A stretch of DNA of 64,000 bases from Bradyrhizobium cytisi (GCF_008123515.1 NZ_VSSR01000011.1:124001-188000); one strand, 5' to 3'. Shown: positions 7,861-16,913, numbered from the stretch's first letter. Program-made: numbers and translations. Notes: a model not told the origin generated them from the sequence alone.

Positions 7861-9579
7861 TTACCCCGCCGCCATCGCCTGTGCGCCGCCAAGCAATTGC
7901 GCATTGAGCCGACCGCCGGAGAACAGCATGTCGTCGAGCGCCTCGTCGATATCGGCTGACGTTACCGAGTTGCCGCCATCGCGCGCCAGGCTCGCCTGGG
8001 CCAGCCGTCGCATTAATTCCTTGATGAATGCGCAACTCGTGCCCTCGCTGCGGCGTGCCGCCTCCGTGATGACCGCATCGTCGAGCGGCAGCCCCTTGCC
8101 GTAGAGCCGGATCAGCTTGCCGCGGCCCTGCTCGTCAGGGAGCGGCACTTCGATCGCCTGATCGATCCGGCCCGGGCGGCCGGCGAGCGCGCCTTCGAGG
8201 TCCTCTGGCCGGTTGGTGGTCAGGACGAACAGGATGTCTGCATCCTCCTTCAGTCCGTCCATCTCGTTGAGCAGCTTGTTCAGCATCGATTCTTCACACG
8301 GCCCCATGTCGTCGCGATCGCGGGCAATAAGATCGACGTCCTCGATCACCACCATCGATGGCTGCAGCAGGCGCGCCAGGCTCATATAGGCGCCGAGCAA
8401 GCCGATCTGCTCCGCGGTGATGATCAGCGTCGTATGACCGGGCAAATGCGTCGCGAGATAGCGGATCGTGTGGGTTTTGCCGGTGCCCGGTGGGCCATAC
8501 AGCAGGATGCCCTTCCGGGTGGACTGGCCAGGCCGGCGCAATTGATCGCGCGTGCCGACGAAAGTCAGCACGTTGCGATCGAGTAGCCGCAGGGTCTGCT
8601 CGGGCAGGATCACATCGTTGCGCGCGACCTCTGGCAATCGGTGCACGGTGATGCCGCGCGAGCGACCGCGATAGTCGGAGTCGGCATCGAGCGAGAGGAT
8701 CTTGCCGCGATAGGTTCGTGCGGCCTGCACGGCCTCTTCCAGCTCGCTGAAGCACTGCTGGACCAGGGCTGCGCCTGCGGTGCCTGACGGCACCAGGATC
8801 TCGATCCGAATTCCCGGCTCGCGGCTGTATTCGCGGTGTGCGCAGAGCAACACCGTATAACGGAGACCGTCCTGCTTGCACAGCCACAGTCCGTTATCCA
8901 GACACTTGACCGGGCTCTTCTCGCCGACGTCGACGTCGGAATATTGCAGCGGGGCGATCGCGACCGCATAGCGGCCGCTCTTGAGAAGGCGCGAAATCGA
9001 CAGCGTTTCGTAGCGCTGCTCCTCGTTCAGCCCGAACAACCGGATGGCTTTGCCGAAGAGCCGGTCGATCGCGGCCTGGACATCGACCCGCATGTGGCCG
9101 GGAAATTGGCGGATCGTGGTCACGAGTTTGCTGCGCGCAGTGCCGGCAAAGTGCCAGTCAAGGACGTCGCAAGCAAACTCGAAATTCTCTTCCTGTCCGC
9201 TTGCGGGCTCATCCGCTGCACGCATGCATTCGTTGCAAAGCGAGATTGTGCGATTGCCGATCCGAACGTCCGTCTGTCCCTCGGGCTTGCCGCAGAGTTC
9301 GCAAGGAGTCTTGATCGCCTCGAGCGTGACCTGCTGTTTGTGGCCGGCCAGTGTGATGGATTTTTGCGCGGACTTGAGAAGAGCCTCGGCGACGGGTTGC
9401 GGGTAAGGGCCGCAAACTCCCTTTTCCTTCTGTTCGATCTGGGTGATTAGCGCAGCCGCTTCACGCTCCGATTTGCCGAAAACCTGACGGAGCAGATCCA
9501 TCACGAATTGGTCCGGCGTGTCCTCGTCACTATGAATGACGAGTTGGGTCGGCTGGGTTTCGCCACGCATACTATTCAT
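7861..9579 (-). CDS. ClpS-like domain / C4 zinc finger / AAA ATPase fusion
   Basis: A 572-residue protein with a rare domain order. Residues about 11-88 align with the ClpS adaptor core (DxTPxxFVxxLL and KGVCGPYP motifs). Residues 93-118 form a zinc knuckle CELC...CNEC (Cys93, 96, 115, 118) like the ClpX N-terminal zinc domain. Residues 121-350 are a linker of no recognised fold. Residues 351-550 are a classical AAA module: Walker A GPPGTGKT (362-369), Walker B MVVIED (409-414), sensor TTNRP (455-459) and arginine-finger region AGRPGRIDQ (466-474). No protease domain is present. The start chosen has a GGAGG 9 bases upstream; the open frame extends 96 bases further without support. It stands alone between convergent tannase and co-directional efflux genes. 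The likely role is ATP-driven unfolding or remodelling of chosen proteins; substrate and partner are unknown. Confidence 0.85.
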   Translation of the reverse strand: MNSMRGETQPTQLVIHSDEDTPDQFVMDLLRQVFGKSEREAAALITQIEQKEKGVCGPYPQPVAEALLKSAQKSITLAGHKQQVTLEAIKTPCELCGKPEGQTDVRIGNRTISLCNECMRAADEPASGQEENFEFACDVLDWHFAGTARSKLVTTIRQFPGHMRVDVQAAIDRLFGKAIRLFGLNEEQRYETLSISRLLKSGRYAVAIAPLQYSDVDVGEKSPVKCLDNGLWLCKQDGLRYTVLLCAHREYSREPGIRIEILVPSGTAGAALVQQCFSELEEAVQAARTYRGKILSLDADSDYRGRSRGITVHRLPEVARNDVILPEQTLRLLDRNVLTFVGTRDQLRRPGQSTRKGILLYGPPGTGKTHTIRYLATHLPGHTTLIITAEQIGLLGAYMSLARLLQPSMVVIEDVDLIARDRDDMGPCEESMLNKLLNEMDGLKEDADILFVLTTNRPEDLEGALAGRPGRIDQAIEVPLPDEQGRGKLIRLYGKGLPLDDAVITEAARRSEGTSCAFIKELMRRLAQASLARDGGNSVTSADIDEALDDMLFSGGRLNAQLLGGAQAMAAG

Positions 9580-9690
9580 CACCAAAGGCCTCCGGAACAA
9601 TCTATGATTGAACGGAACGAATAGGGAACACAAAAAGAAGCGGCCGTCAAGCGTGACGGCCGCGGCAAATTGCAATCGACGGGCGAACCC

Positions 9691-11307
9691 TTAATGGGCA
9701 CCGCCCCCGCCGGCCGCCTTCACCCGCCGCGTCAGCAGCACTGCGATTGCGGCCAGCACCAGCACCACGCCGATCACCGCAAAGGTGTCGGAGAAGCCCA
9801 TCACCAGCGCCTGGCGTTTCACGGTCTTGCCGAGCGCGATGATGGCCTGCTCGCGTGCGGCGTTGGGGTCGGGGACGCCGTGCGCCATGAAGTAATCGGT
9901 CGTCTGGGCGATGCGGGCGCGGACCTCCTCACGGCCGAGCGTGACGGAATGGCCGATGATGTTGGAGTGGAACTGCTCGCGCTTGGTGACGATGGTCGCC
10001 AGCACGGCTGTGCCGATGGCGCCGCCGAGATTGCGCATCATGTTGGAGATGCCGGAGGCGGCGGGCGCATCCTGCGGCGCGACGCTGCCGAGGCTGAGCG
10101 CAGACAGCGGCGCCAAGGTGAGGGCCTGCCCCACGGCGCGCACGACGTTGGGGATGAAGAACTGATCGCCTGAGTAATCGAGCGACATCGTGATGTTCAT
10201 GAAGGAGCTGGCGGCGAACAGCAGCAGGCCGACCGTCGCGATGTAACGGGTATCGAACCGTTGCATCAGCTTCGGCACCAGCGGAATCAGCAGCAGCTGC
10301 GGCAGGCCGGTCCAGGCCAGCACGTTGCCGATCTGCTCGGCATTGTAGCCCTGCACCTGGCCGAGATAGGCCGGCAGCAGATAGACCGAGCCGAACAGCG
10401 CGAAGCCGAGGAACACCGCGGCGATGGTGCCGACGCCAAAATTCCACTGTGTCAACAGACGCAGGCGGAGCAGCGGCTTCTCGACCACGAGCTCGATATA
10501 GATAAACAGCGACAGGCTGACGGCGGAGATGACGGCGAGCCGCACGATGAAGGGCGAGCCGAACCAGTCGTTCTTGTTGCCTTCCTCGAGCACGGCCTGG
10601 AGCGAGGCCAGGCCGACCGCCACGGTCGCGATGCCGAACCAGTCGCCCTCGCGCAGCAGGGCGAGATTCATCGACTGGCGCTCCAGGGTCGCGAACAGGA
10701 TCGCCACCATGACCGCAGTGGGCAGCACGTTGACGAAGAAGATGGTCTGCCAGCCGTAATTTTCGGTGAGATAGCCGCCGATGGTCGGGCCGATCGCAGG
10801 CGCAAAGGTCACCGCGAGCGAGAACATGGCAAGGCCGATCGGCTGCTGGCCCTTCGGCAGCTTGGTGAAGACCAGCGTGAAGGCCATGGGGATCAGCACG
10901 CCGCCGAAGAAACCCTGAAAACCGCGCATCGCGATCATAGAGGTCAGGTCGTGGGCAAACGCACATGCGACCGAGAAGGCCGCAAACAGCGTCGCGAAGC
11001 CCAGCATGACGTTCCGGAACGAGAACACCCGCGACAGATAGTCGGTCAGCGGGATCACGATGATCTCGCCGATCAGGTAGGACGTCGAGATCCAGGATCC
11101 GTTGTCGACGCCGGTGCCGATGCCGCCCTCGATGTTGAGCAGCGAGGCGTTGGTGATCTGGATGTTCAGGATCGCCATGAAGGCGCCGATCATCGCCGCG
11201 AAGACGGCGATCCAGACCGTGGCGCTGGCGCGGTTCGGATCGACGGCGACGCGCTCAGGCGTCGCGGGCGATGTTGCGGGCGTCGAGATTGAGAGGCTGT
11301 TTGACAT
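9691..11307 (-). CDS. DHA2-family MFS multidrug transporter (EmrB-type)
   Basis: A 538-residue inner-membrane drug:proton antiporter of the 14-helix DHA2 group. The first helix carries the family sequence AAMIGAFMAILNIQITNASL; the helix 4-5 region has MRGFQGFFGGVLIPMAFTLV, and APAIGPTIGGYLTENYGWQ is the antiporter motif C. The start ATG has GGAGGG 7 bases upstream. The gene overlaps the 3' end of the upstream membrane-fusion gene by 53 bases, implying tight translational coupling. With that partner it would form an EmrAB-like pump that uses an outer-membrane TolC, which is not in the window. Confidence 0.93.
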   Translation of the reverse strand: MSNSLSISTPATSPATPERVAVDPNRASATVWIAVFAAMIGAFMAILNIQITNASLLNIEGGIGTGVDNGSWISTSYLIGEIIVIPLTDYLSRVFSFRNVMLGFATLFAAFSVACAFAHDLTSMIAMRGFQGFFGGVLIPMAFTLVFTKLPKGQQPIGLAMFSLAVTFAPAIGPTIGGYLTENYGWQTIFFVNVLPTAVMVAILFATLERQSMNLALLREGDWFGIATVAVGLASLQAVLEEGNKNDWFGSPFIVRLAVISAVSLSLFIYIELVVEKPLLRLRLLTQWNFGVGTIAAVFLGFALFGSVYLLPAYLGQVQGYNAEQIGNVLAWTGLPQLLLIPLVPKLMQRFDTRYIATVGLLLFAASSFMNITMSLDYSGDQFFIPNVVRAVGQALTLAPLSALSLGSVAPQDAPAASGISNMMRNLGGAIGTAVLATIVTKREQFHSNIIGHSVTLGREEVRARIAQTTDYFMAHGVPDPNAAREQAIIALGKTVKRQALVMGFSDTFAVIGVVLVLAAIAVLLTRRVKAAGGGGAH

Positions 11308-12511
11308 GGCACGACCCTCCGGAAACAAGCTTCGCTTTAGATGTTGCTTGGGGCGTCGTTGCCGCTTGCGCGGCCGGCGCTGAACGGGTTGCGATCGTCG
11401 GAATCACGGACATGCCGGGCCGCAGCTCGATGGCAGGCTGCGTTTCGGCATCCAGTGCGATCTTCACCGGGATGCGCTGCACGATCTTGGTGAAGTTGCC
11501 GGTGGCGTTGTCAGGCGGCAGCAGGGCGAACTCCTGGCCGCTGGCCGGCGCGATGGAATCGACGTGACCGTGCACCACCTGGCCCGGGAAGGTGTCGACC
11601 TCGATCTCGACCTGCTGTCCGGGACGGACATGGGTAAGCTGGGTCTCCTTGAAATTGGCAACCACATAGGCGCCTTCGGCAGGCACGATCGACATCAGCT
11701 GCGTGCCGGCCTGCACGAACTGGCCGACGCGGAGCGTTCGGTTGCCGATGACGCCGTCGATCGGCGAGACGATCGTGGTGTAACCGAGATTGAGCTCGGC
11801 CTGATGCTGAAGCGCAGCGGCGCGGGCTGCGGCCGCGTTGGCTTGCGCGATCTCGGCCTTCAGGAGCTCGACCTGCTTGAGGGCGGAAGCGAGATTGGCA
11901 GTGTCGCGCTGGATCGCTGCGTCGGCGCCGGCGTTGCGCGACTGCGCTTGCTGCGCGTTTTGCACGCTGCCGTAGCCTGTCGCGGCGAGATCCGTGTAGC
12001 GCTTGTTCTCCTGCTGCGCGAAGGTCTTTGCAGCAGTATCGACATCAATGGTCGCCTTGGCTGCGGCGATCACCGCATCCTGAACCTCGAGCTGCGCCTG
12101 CTTGCTGGTCACCGTTGCATTCGCGGCGGCGACATCGGCCTTGGCCTGGTCGAGCGCGACGCGGAAGTCGCGGTCGTCGATCCGGGCCAGCACCTGGCCT
12201 GCCTTCACATGCTCGTTATCGCCGGCCAGAACGCGGTCGAGATAGCCGCTGACCTTCGGCGCGATCGTGGTGTTGTCGGCCTTCACATAGGCGTCATCGG
12301 TGGAGACGAGGAAACGGCCGACGGTCCAATAGTCGTAGCCGTACTGGCTGGCGCCCGCGAGGGCGGCGACCGCCACACCTGCGAGCAAGAGCTTGCGAAA
12401 ACTGAGCTTTTGGCGGCGGACCGGGGGCGGCACGGCGGGCAGGATGCTCTCTGGCGGAAGGGTTGGAACAACGGTGGATTCGGTCTTGGACGGGGTGGTG
12501 TGCACGGTCAT
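11255..12511 (-). CDS. HlyD/EmrA-family membrane fusion protein
   Basis: A 418-residue periplasmic adaptor anchored by one N-terminal helix (about residues 35-55, LLLAGVAVAALAGASQYGY). It is followed by the split lipoyl domain (APKVSGYLDRVLAGDNEHVKAG), a long coiled-coil hairpin rich in Ala, Gln and Glu (about 110-215), the second lipoyl half (VSPIDGVIGNRTLRVGQFV) and a beta-barrel with the VEIEVDTFPG motif. It links an inner-membrane transporter to an outer-membrane channel. The start ATG is preceded by GAGGGAG. The gene is divergent from a TetR regulator that probably controls it, and its last 53 bases overlap the transporter gene. Confidence 0.93.
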   Translation of the reverse strand: MTVHTTPSKTESTVVPTLPPESILPAVPPPVRRQKLSFRKLLLAGVAVAALAGASQYGYDYWTVGRFLVSTDDAYVKADNTTIAPKVSGYLDRVLAGDNEHVKAGQVLARIDDRDFRVALDQAKADVAAANATVTSKQAQLEVQDAVIAAAKATIDVDTAAKTFAQQENKRYTDLAATGYGSVQNAQQAQSRNAGADAAIQRDTANLASALKQVELLKAEIAQANAAAARAAALQHQAELNLGYTTIVSPIDGVIGNRTLRVGQFVQAGTQLMSIVPAEGAYVVANFKETQLTHVRPGQQVEIEVDTFPGQVVHGHVDSIAPASGQEFALLPPDNATGNFTKIVQRIPVKIALDAETQPAIELRPGMSVIPTIATRSAPAAQAATTPQATSKAKLVSGGSCHVKQPLNLDARNIARDA

Positions 12512-12542
12512 GGCCGGCTCCCTCAATTAGGAAACTTGACGA

Positions 12543-12577
12543 TTTCCAAAATAGAACTAGCTTTGGGATAGTCAATG
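12543..12577 (-). promoter_or_regulatory. promoter and possible TetR operator of the efflux operon
   Basis: On the minus strand, TTGACT (12577-12572), 16 bases, then TATTTT (12555-12550) gives a plausible sigma-70 promoter about 40 bases upstream of the fusion-protein start. An imperfect inverted repeat, tttccaaa (12543-12550) against tttggga (12562-12568), overlaps it and is a candidate binding site for the divergent TetR protein. Both are predictions from sequence only. Confidence 0.4.
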
Positions 12578-12601
12578 GAATGACAGGCATCATTTAAAAA
12601 C

Positions 12602-13261
12602 ATGGCTCAGGCAAAAGCGAAAAGTGAGAGCCGTCCGCGCGGACGACCGCCGGTGCGTAGCGACGAGGAGACGAAGCGGATCGTCTTCGAAGCCGCACGG
12701 CACGCCTTTGCCGTCGACGGCTATGCCGCGACCAGTACCGAAGAGCTGGCGCGGAGTGCGGGGATCTCCACCAAAACGCTCTATCGCCTATTTCCGGGCA
12801 AGGCCGCGCTGTTCGAGGCGATGTGCGCGGACCGGCTGGAGCGGCTGCTGTCCGCTGTCGATCTCCAGGCAAACGGAGACGTCGATATCGACACGGGCCT
12901 GCGTGCCGCGCTCCTTGCCTGCGCCGATCTCGCGCTCGATCCGGATGTCGTGGCGTTGCAGCGCATGGTGCTGCAGGAATCCGCCGCGTTCCCCGATCTT
13001 GCCGCGAACTTCTACAAGAACGGTATTGCCCGGACCGCCATCGCGCTCGCACGCTGGCTTCGTGTCCAGGTCAAGAAGAAGCTCATCGCGATCGACGACG
13101 TCGACGAGGCCGCCGGCATGCTGATCGGCATGGTCGCCTCGGCGCCGCAGCGCGCGGCGATCTATGGCGGCCTGCCCTTGCCGGCGCGCAAGGATATCGA
13201 GCGGCGCGTGCGAACCTGCGCGGCCATTTTCCTCGACGGTAGTCGCGTAAAAGCGACCTAG
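12602..13261 (+). CDS. TetR-family transcriptional regulator
   Basis: A 219-residue repressor-type protein. The N-terminal helix-turn-helix is clear: FAVDGYAATSTEELARSAG followed by ISTKTLYRLFPGKAALFEA (about residues 35-75). The C-terminal domain has the DPDVVALQRMVLQESAAFPD pattern of the AefR-like ligand-binding group. It is divergent from the EmrAB-type pump across a 90-base gap, the usual arrangement for a local drug-responsive repressor. Confidence 0.93.
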   Translation: MAQAKAKSESRPRGRPPVRSDEETKRIVFEAARHAFAVDGYAATSTEELARSAGISTKTLYRLFPGKAALFEAMCADRLERLLSAVDLQANGDVDIDTGLRAALLACADLALDPDVVALQRMVLQESAAFPDLAANFYKNGIARTAIALARWLRVQVKKKLIAIDDVDEAAGMLIGMVASAPQRAAIYGGLPLPARKDIERRVRTCAAIFLDGSRVKAT

Positions 13262-13271
13262 CGGCTTCCTT

Positions 13272-13300
13272 TTGACAATCCAATCCCGACCGGCTATATA
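13272..13300 (+). promoter_or_regulatory. sigma-70 promoter of the MarR gene
   Basis: TTGACA at 13272-13277 and TATATA at 13295-13300 are separated by 17 bases, a near-consensus promoter. The -10 box ends only 6 bases before the ATG at 13307, so the transcript is probably leaderless or has a very short leader. It touches an 18-bp palindrome. Confidence 0.65.
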
Positions 13301-13316
13301 TTTCGCATGCGAAATA
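13299..13316. promoter_or_regulatory. 18-bp palindromic operator over the MarR start codon
   Basis: Bases 13299-13316 (tatttcgcatgcgaaata) are a perfect 18-bp palindrome that overlaps the end of the -10 box and has the ATG start codon at its centre. Length and symmetry suit a MarR dimer, so autoregulation is likely by inference. Confidence 0.6.
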
Positions 13317-13792
13317 AAGTAGCCGCGGCGAAACACCATCGACTGATCTACCTCCTCAGCGTCGCACAACGTCGCCTGCAGCGCTGGATGGCGGCGCAGC
13401 CCGCGAGCGAAGTGACGTCGGCGCAGGCGGGGCTGTTGTTCATTCTCGGCAAGCAGGACGGTGTTCTGATGGGCGAGGCAGGTGCTGCGCTTGATCTCGG
13501 TCCGGCCGGCATTTCCGGCCTTGTCGATCGCACTGCGACGGCGAGGTTGGTCGAGCGTCGCGCCGATCGCGAAGACGGGCGGGCTTGGCGGGTCTGGCTG
13601 ACGCCGAAGGGGCGGACCACGCTGGCGCAAGCAAAAGCGTCGACCGCGGAGATCATTGCGAGGCTGACGGAAGGATTTACGAGCGCGGAGATCGACATCG
13701 TCGCGCGCTGGCTGACGAGCATTCAGGACAAGTTTCCAAGGGATCCGACAAGGGACCCGACAAGAGACCCCACAAGAGATCCAGAGGACTAG
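13307..13792 (+). CDS. MarR-family transcriptional regulator
   Basis: A 161-residue winged-helix protein. The recognition region reads LMGEAGAALDLGPAGISGLV and the wing contains RRADREDGRAWRVWLTPKG, both typical of MarR proteins. The C-terminus ends in a tandem RDPT repeat. The gene lies 12 bases upstream of an enoyl-CoA hydratase gene, so it may respond to a CoA thioester or aromatic acid used by that enzyme; this is inferred from context only. Confidence 0.9.
   Translation: MRNKVAAAKHHRLIYLLSVAQRRLQRWMAAQPASEVTSAQAGLLFILGKQDGVLMGEAGAALDLGPAGISGLVDRTATARLVERRADREDGRAWRVWLTPKGRTTLAQAKASTAEIIARLTEGFTSAEIDIVARWLTSIQDKFPRDPTRDPTRDPTRDPED
13739..13786 (+). repeat. 12-bp tandem repeat encoding RDPT units
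   Basis: Four consecutive 12-base units, the first three ending in caca or gaca and the last degenerate, encode RDPT-RDPT-RDPT-RDPE at the C-terminus of the MarR protein. Unit differences are mostly silent. This is a short-tandem-repeat tail likely to vary between strains. Confidence 0.8.
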
Positions 13793-13804
13793 GAGAAGAG
13801 ACAA

Positions 13805-14575
13805 ATGACCGAGCATGTGCGAGTTGAGAACAACGGCGGAATTCTCACGCTCACCCTGGCGCGCCCCGACAAGAAGAACGCGCTGACGGATGCGATGTAC
13901 GGCAAGCTCGCCGACACCATCGAATCCGCCGAGTTCGATCCGTCCGTGCGCGTGCTGCTGATCCGCGGCGAGGGTGACATGTTTACCGCCGGCAATGATG
14001 TCGGCGAGTTTGCGGCCGTCGCGTCAGGCAAGTCCGAAGGCAGCCGCAATGTCGGCCGCTTCATCCAATCGCTGGCGCGCTGCACCCGTCCGCTGGTCGC
14101 AGCCGTGCAGGGCCGCGCCGTCGGCGTCGGTACCACAATGCTCCTGCATTGCGACCTCGTCGTGCTCGCCGAAAACACCCAATTGTCGACGCCCTTCGTC
14201 AGCCTCGCGCTGGTCCCGGAGGCCGCATCGAGCCTGTTGATGCCGGCGCGTATCGGATACGCCCGCGCCTATGAGATGTTTGCGCTCGGCGAGACCGTGC
14301 CGGCCAGGGCCGCGCTGGAATGGGGTCTCGCCAACCGCGTGGTGCCGCTCGACAGGCTCGACGCCGAGGCGCTTGCGCTGGCCCAGCGTCTAGCCCGACA
14401 GCCGACCGGGGCCCTCACCGCGACCAAGAAGCTGATGCGGAATGGCGAGATGCTGGTCGCGCAAATGCAGGCAGAGGGCGAGCAGTTCGCGCAGCGCCTG
14501 CGCACGGCGGAAGCGCGCGAGGCGTTCACCGCGTTTGCCGAGCGCCGCCCGCCGGATTTCACGAAGGTTTCGTGA
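13805..14575 (+). CDS. enoyl-CoA hydratase/isomerase family protein
   Basis: A 256-residue crotonase. The oxyanion-hole segments are RGEGDMFTAGNDVGEF and AAVQGRAVGVGTTMLLHCDL. Only the second glutamate position (LVPEAASS) is retained, the pattern seen in delta3,delta2-enoyl-CoA isomerases and some PaaG-like enzymes, so isomerase activity is as likely as hydratase. It starts 12 bases after the MarR gene with a strong AGGAGAAGAG ribosome binding site and is probably co-transcribed with it. The substrate is not known. Confidence 0.88.
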   Translation: MTEHVRVENNGGILTLTLARPDKKNALTDAMYGKLADTIESAEFDPSVRVLLIRGEGDMFTAGNDVGEFAAVASGKSEGSRNVGRFIQSLARCTRPLVAAVQGRAVGVGTTMLLHCDLVVLAENTQLSTPFVSLALVPEAASSLLMPARIGYARAYEMFALGETVPARAALEWGLANRVVPLDRLDAEALALAQRLARQPTGALTATKKLMRNGEMLVAQMQAEGEQFAQRLRTAEAREAFTAFAERRPPDFTKVS

Positions 14576-14648
14576 CGCCGGGCCTGCCTGAAGGTTTGGC
14601 AAATCGGGAACTCCCGGCATTTGACTACAACCTTAACGGAACATTGGC

Positions 14649-16778
14649 ATGTCGCGGGGCAAGGTGGCCACTCCTAAAGTGGTGGCTCCGCGACTCATGG
14701 CAATGTTTAAGAAATCGGTAAGTTCGCTTCTCCTGGTGCTGATGGCCTTGCTGGCAGCCGGTGCGCTCGCCAGCACGGCGATCCAGATGGTCGGGGCCTT
14801 CGGCCGCTACAGCGACAGTCTCGCGACCGCGCGGCTCGCTGCCGCCGACAAGGCGATCTTCCACGGCGTATTGTCACTGCGCAACAATCGCGGCGACGCC
14901 CAGAGCGCGCTGCTCGGCGACGACGATCCACGCAGCAAGCTCGGTGAAGCCGAGAAGGCGGAGCAGGGCGGCTATGACGGTATCGGCGCGGCGCTCGCCA
15001 CGGTCGATTTCGCGCACCGCGACGAGCTCGCCAGCACGCTGAAGCAGCGCTGGGGTGAGGCCGCACCGCAATTCCAGCTGTTCTACGACGAGGCCAAGCG
15101 CCCGCGCGCCGAGCGCAAGATCGAGCGCACCAACTCGTGGTACGACGCCGTCACCAAGGTCATCGACACCGCGAACCTCGCCTCCACCGCCGTGTCGAAC
15201 CGCGCCTGGATGAACGATCCCTTCATTGCCCGCATGATCCAAGTCCGCCGCCTCGCCTGGCAGGTGCGCGACCGCTATGGAATCCACTGTTCGTCACTTC
15301 GCTCCAACGTCAACAGCAGCAAGCCGCTCGACGACGCCCAGAAGCGGTCGCTGGCGCAATGGGACGGTACTATCGCCTCCGGCTGGTCCGGCATGGCCGA
15401 GTTGCTGGCCGCGCCCGATGTGACGGCAGAACTGGTGACGGCAGCTACGGACGCGAAGGTCAAGACAGACGGTGTCCTCAAGCAGATCGGCGATCTCACC
15501 AAGAACTTCGATGGCAGCGGCAAGCCGGCGATGCCCGCTTCGGAATGGAATACGCTCTGCCAATCGCCGTTCCCGCTGATCGTTGCGGTCGCGACCACGG
15601 CGCTCGACCAGTCGATCGCGCGTGCCGAGACGGTGCAGGCGAAGGCGCTGACCAATCTCGTGATCCAGTCGCTCGCGTTCCTGGTCGCGCTCGCCGTGAC
15701 GCTCGCCGGCGTTTACGTCGTGCGCAATCGCCTGATGCGTCCGGTCCGCGCCATTCTCGGCGCCATCGCCCGGATCAGCGCCCGCGACTACGCGACGCCC
15801 GTCCCGCAATCGCGTTATCCCGACGAGTTCGGCACGATGGCGGCCGCGCTCGAAAGCCTGCGCGAGAGCGCGGCGACCGCGGAACGTCTGGGCCAGGAAC
15901 GCGAATCGCAGCAGGCGCTGCAGCTCGCCCGTTCCGGTACCGTGGACGACGCGTGCCGCAGTTTCGACGAGACCGTGCAGGCAGTGATCCACAGCGTCGC
16001 CGCGTCGGCCAAGGAGCTCGATGCCACCGCGACCGATGTGCGCACGCTGGTGTCGGAATCGAGCAGCCAGACGGCTGCAGTCTCCTCCGCCGCCGAGCAG
16101 GCCACCAACAATCTCGAGAGCATTGCGGCTGCGACCGAGGAGCTCTCGGCTTCTGTCGGCGAAATCTCCGCGCAGGTGCAGTCCAGCGCGCGCGATGCGC
16201 GCGAAGCGGTGTCGCAGGTGGAGCAGACCAATGCCACGGTCGAGATCCTCGACCAGACCGCTGGCCGCATCAGCGAAGTCGTGAAGATGATCCACGCCAT
16301 CGCCGGCCAGACTAATCTGCTCGCCTTGAACGCCACCATCGAGGCGGCCCGCGCCGGCGAAGCCGGCCGCGGCTTTGCGGTGGTCGCCGGCGAGGTCAAG
16401 AGCCTCGCGGCGCAAACCGCGACCGCGACCGAGGAAATCTCGCGTCAGGTCGAGGAGATCCAGGGCGCGACCGGGCAGGCGGTCGCCGCCATCCGCTCGA
16501 TCGGCGGTGCCATCAGCGGCATCGACGAGAAGATGACCGCGATTGCCGCCGCCGTCGAACAGCAGCGTGCGGCTACCACCGAAATCTCGCGCAACTTCCA
16601 GCATGCCGCCCAAGGCACCCGTGAGGTCACCGACACCATCGGCAGCGTCGCCAAGCTCAACCAGGAGACCGGCAACGCCGGCACGGTGCTGTTCCAGTCC
16701 GTGACAAAGATGTCGGCCGACGCCGACCGTCTCCGCGTCGCGGTCGAGGGCTTCCTTGGCGCGGTAAAGACAGCTTAA
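14649..16778 (+). CDS. methyl-accepting chemotaxis protein
   Basis: A 709-residue transmembrane chemoreceptor. TM1 is at about residues 20-45 and TM2 at about 335-359, enclosing a roughly 290-residue periplasmic sensor that I cannot assign to a ligand class. A HAMP domain follows ([20 protein letters not shown]). The cytoplasmic coiled coil carries the signalling hairpin [20 protein letters not shown] and [18 protein letters not shown] at about 545-595. There is no C-terminal CheR/CheB-docking pentapeptide. The ATG at 14649 is kept although an in-frame ATG 48 bases downstream is possible. It stands alone with no che genes nearby. Confidence 0.92.
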   Translation: MSRGKVATPKVVAPRLMAMFKKSVSSLLLVLMALLAAGALASTAIQMVGAFGRYSDSLATARLAAADKAIFHGVLSLRNNRGDAQSALLGDDDPRSKLGEAEKAEQGGYDGIGAALATVDFAHRDELASTLKQRWGEAAPQFQLFYDEAKRPRAERKIERTNSWYDAVTKVIDTANLASTAVSNRAWMNDPFIARMIQVRRLAWQVRDRYGIHCSSLRSNVNSSKPLDDAQKRSLAQWDGTIASGWSGMAELLAAPDVTAELVTAATDAKVKTDGVLKQIGDLTKNFDGSGKPAMPASEWNTLCQSPFPLIVAVATTALDQSIARAETVQAKALTNLVIQSLAFLVALAVTLAGVYVVRNRLMRPVRAILGAIARISARDYATPVPQSRYPDEFGTMAAALESLRESAATAERLGQERESQQALQLARSGTVDDACRSFDETVQAVIHSVAASAKELDATATDVRTLVSESSSQTAAVSSAAEQATNNLESIAAATEELSASVGEISAQVQSSARDAREAVSQVEQTNATVEILDQTAGRISEVVKMIHAIAGQTNLLALNATIEAARAGEAGRGFAVVAGEVKSLAAQTATATEEISRQVEEIQGATGQAVAAIRSIGGAISGIDEKMTAIAAAVEQQRAATTEISRNFQHAAQGTREVTDTIGSVAKLNQETGNAGTVLFQSVTKMSADADRLRVAVEGFLGAVKTA

Positions 16779-16802
16779 GATTTCATTCCCTGTTCCAACG
16801 GC

Positions 16803-16828
16803 GCGGATCGGCATTGCAGCCGATCCGC
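16803..16828 (+). terminator. stem-loop after the chemoreceptor gene
   Basis: A 10-bp perfect stem (gcggatcggc / gccgatccgc) with a 6-base loop lies 25 bases after the chemoreceptor stop codon. No T-run follows, so it is a weak intrinsic terminator at best or a 3'-end stabiliser. Confidence 0.5.
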
Positions 16829-16913
16829 TCGCCGGGTACATCTGTCGCGCCGCACGAGCGCGGCGACAGCTGTAAAAGATGGCTGCAAGAGAATTTTGGG
16901 GATGGAGAGTTAG

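Noticed and set aside
13739..13786. Possible CRISPR or attachment repeat
   Set aside because: The 12-bp units are contiguous without spacers and stay in frame within a coding region.
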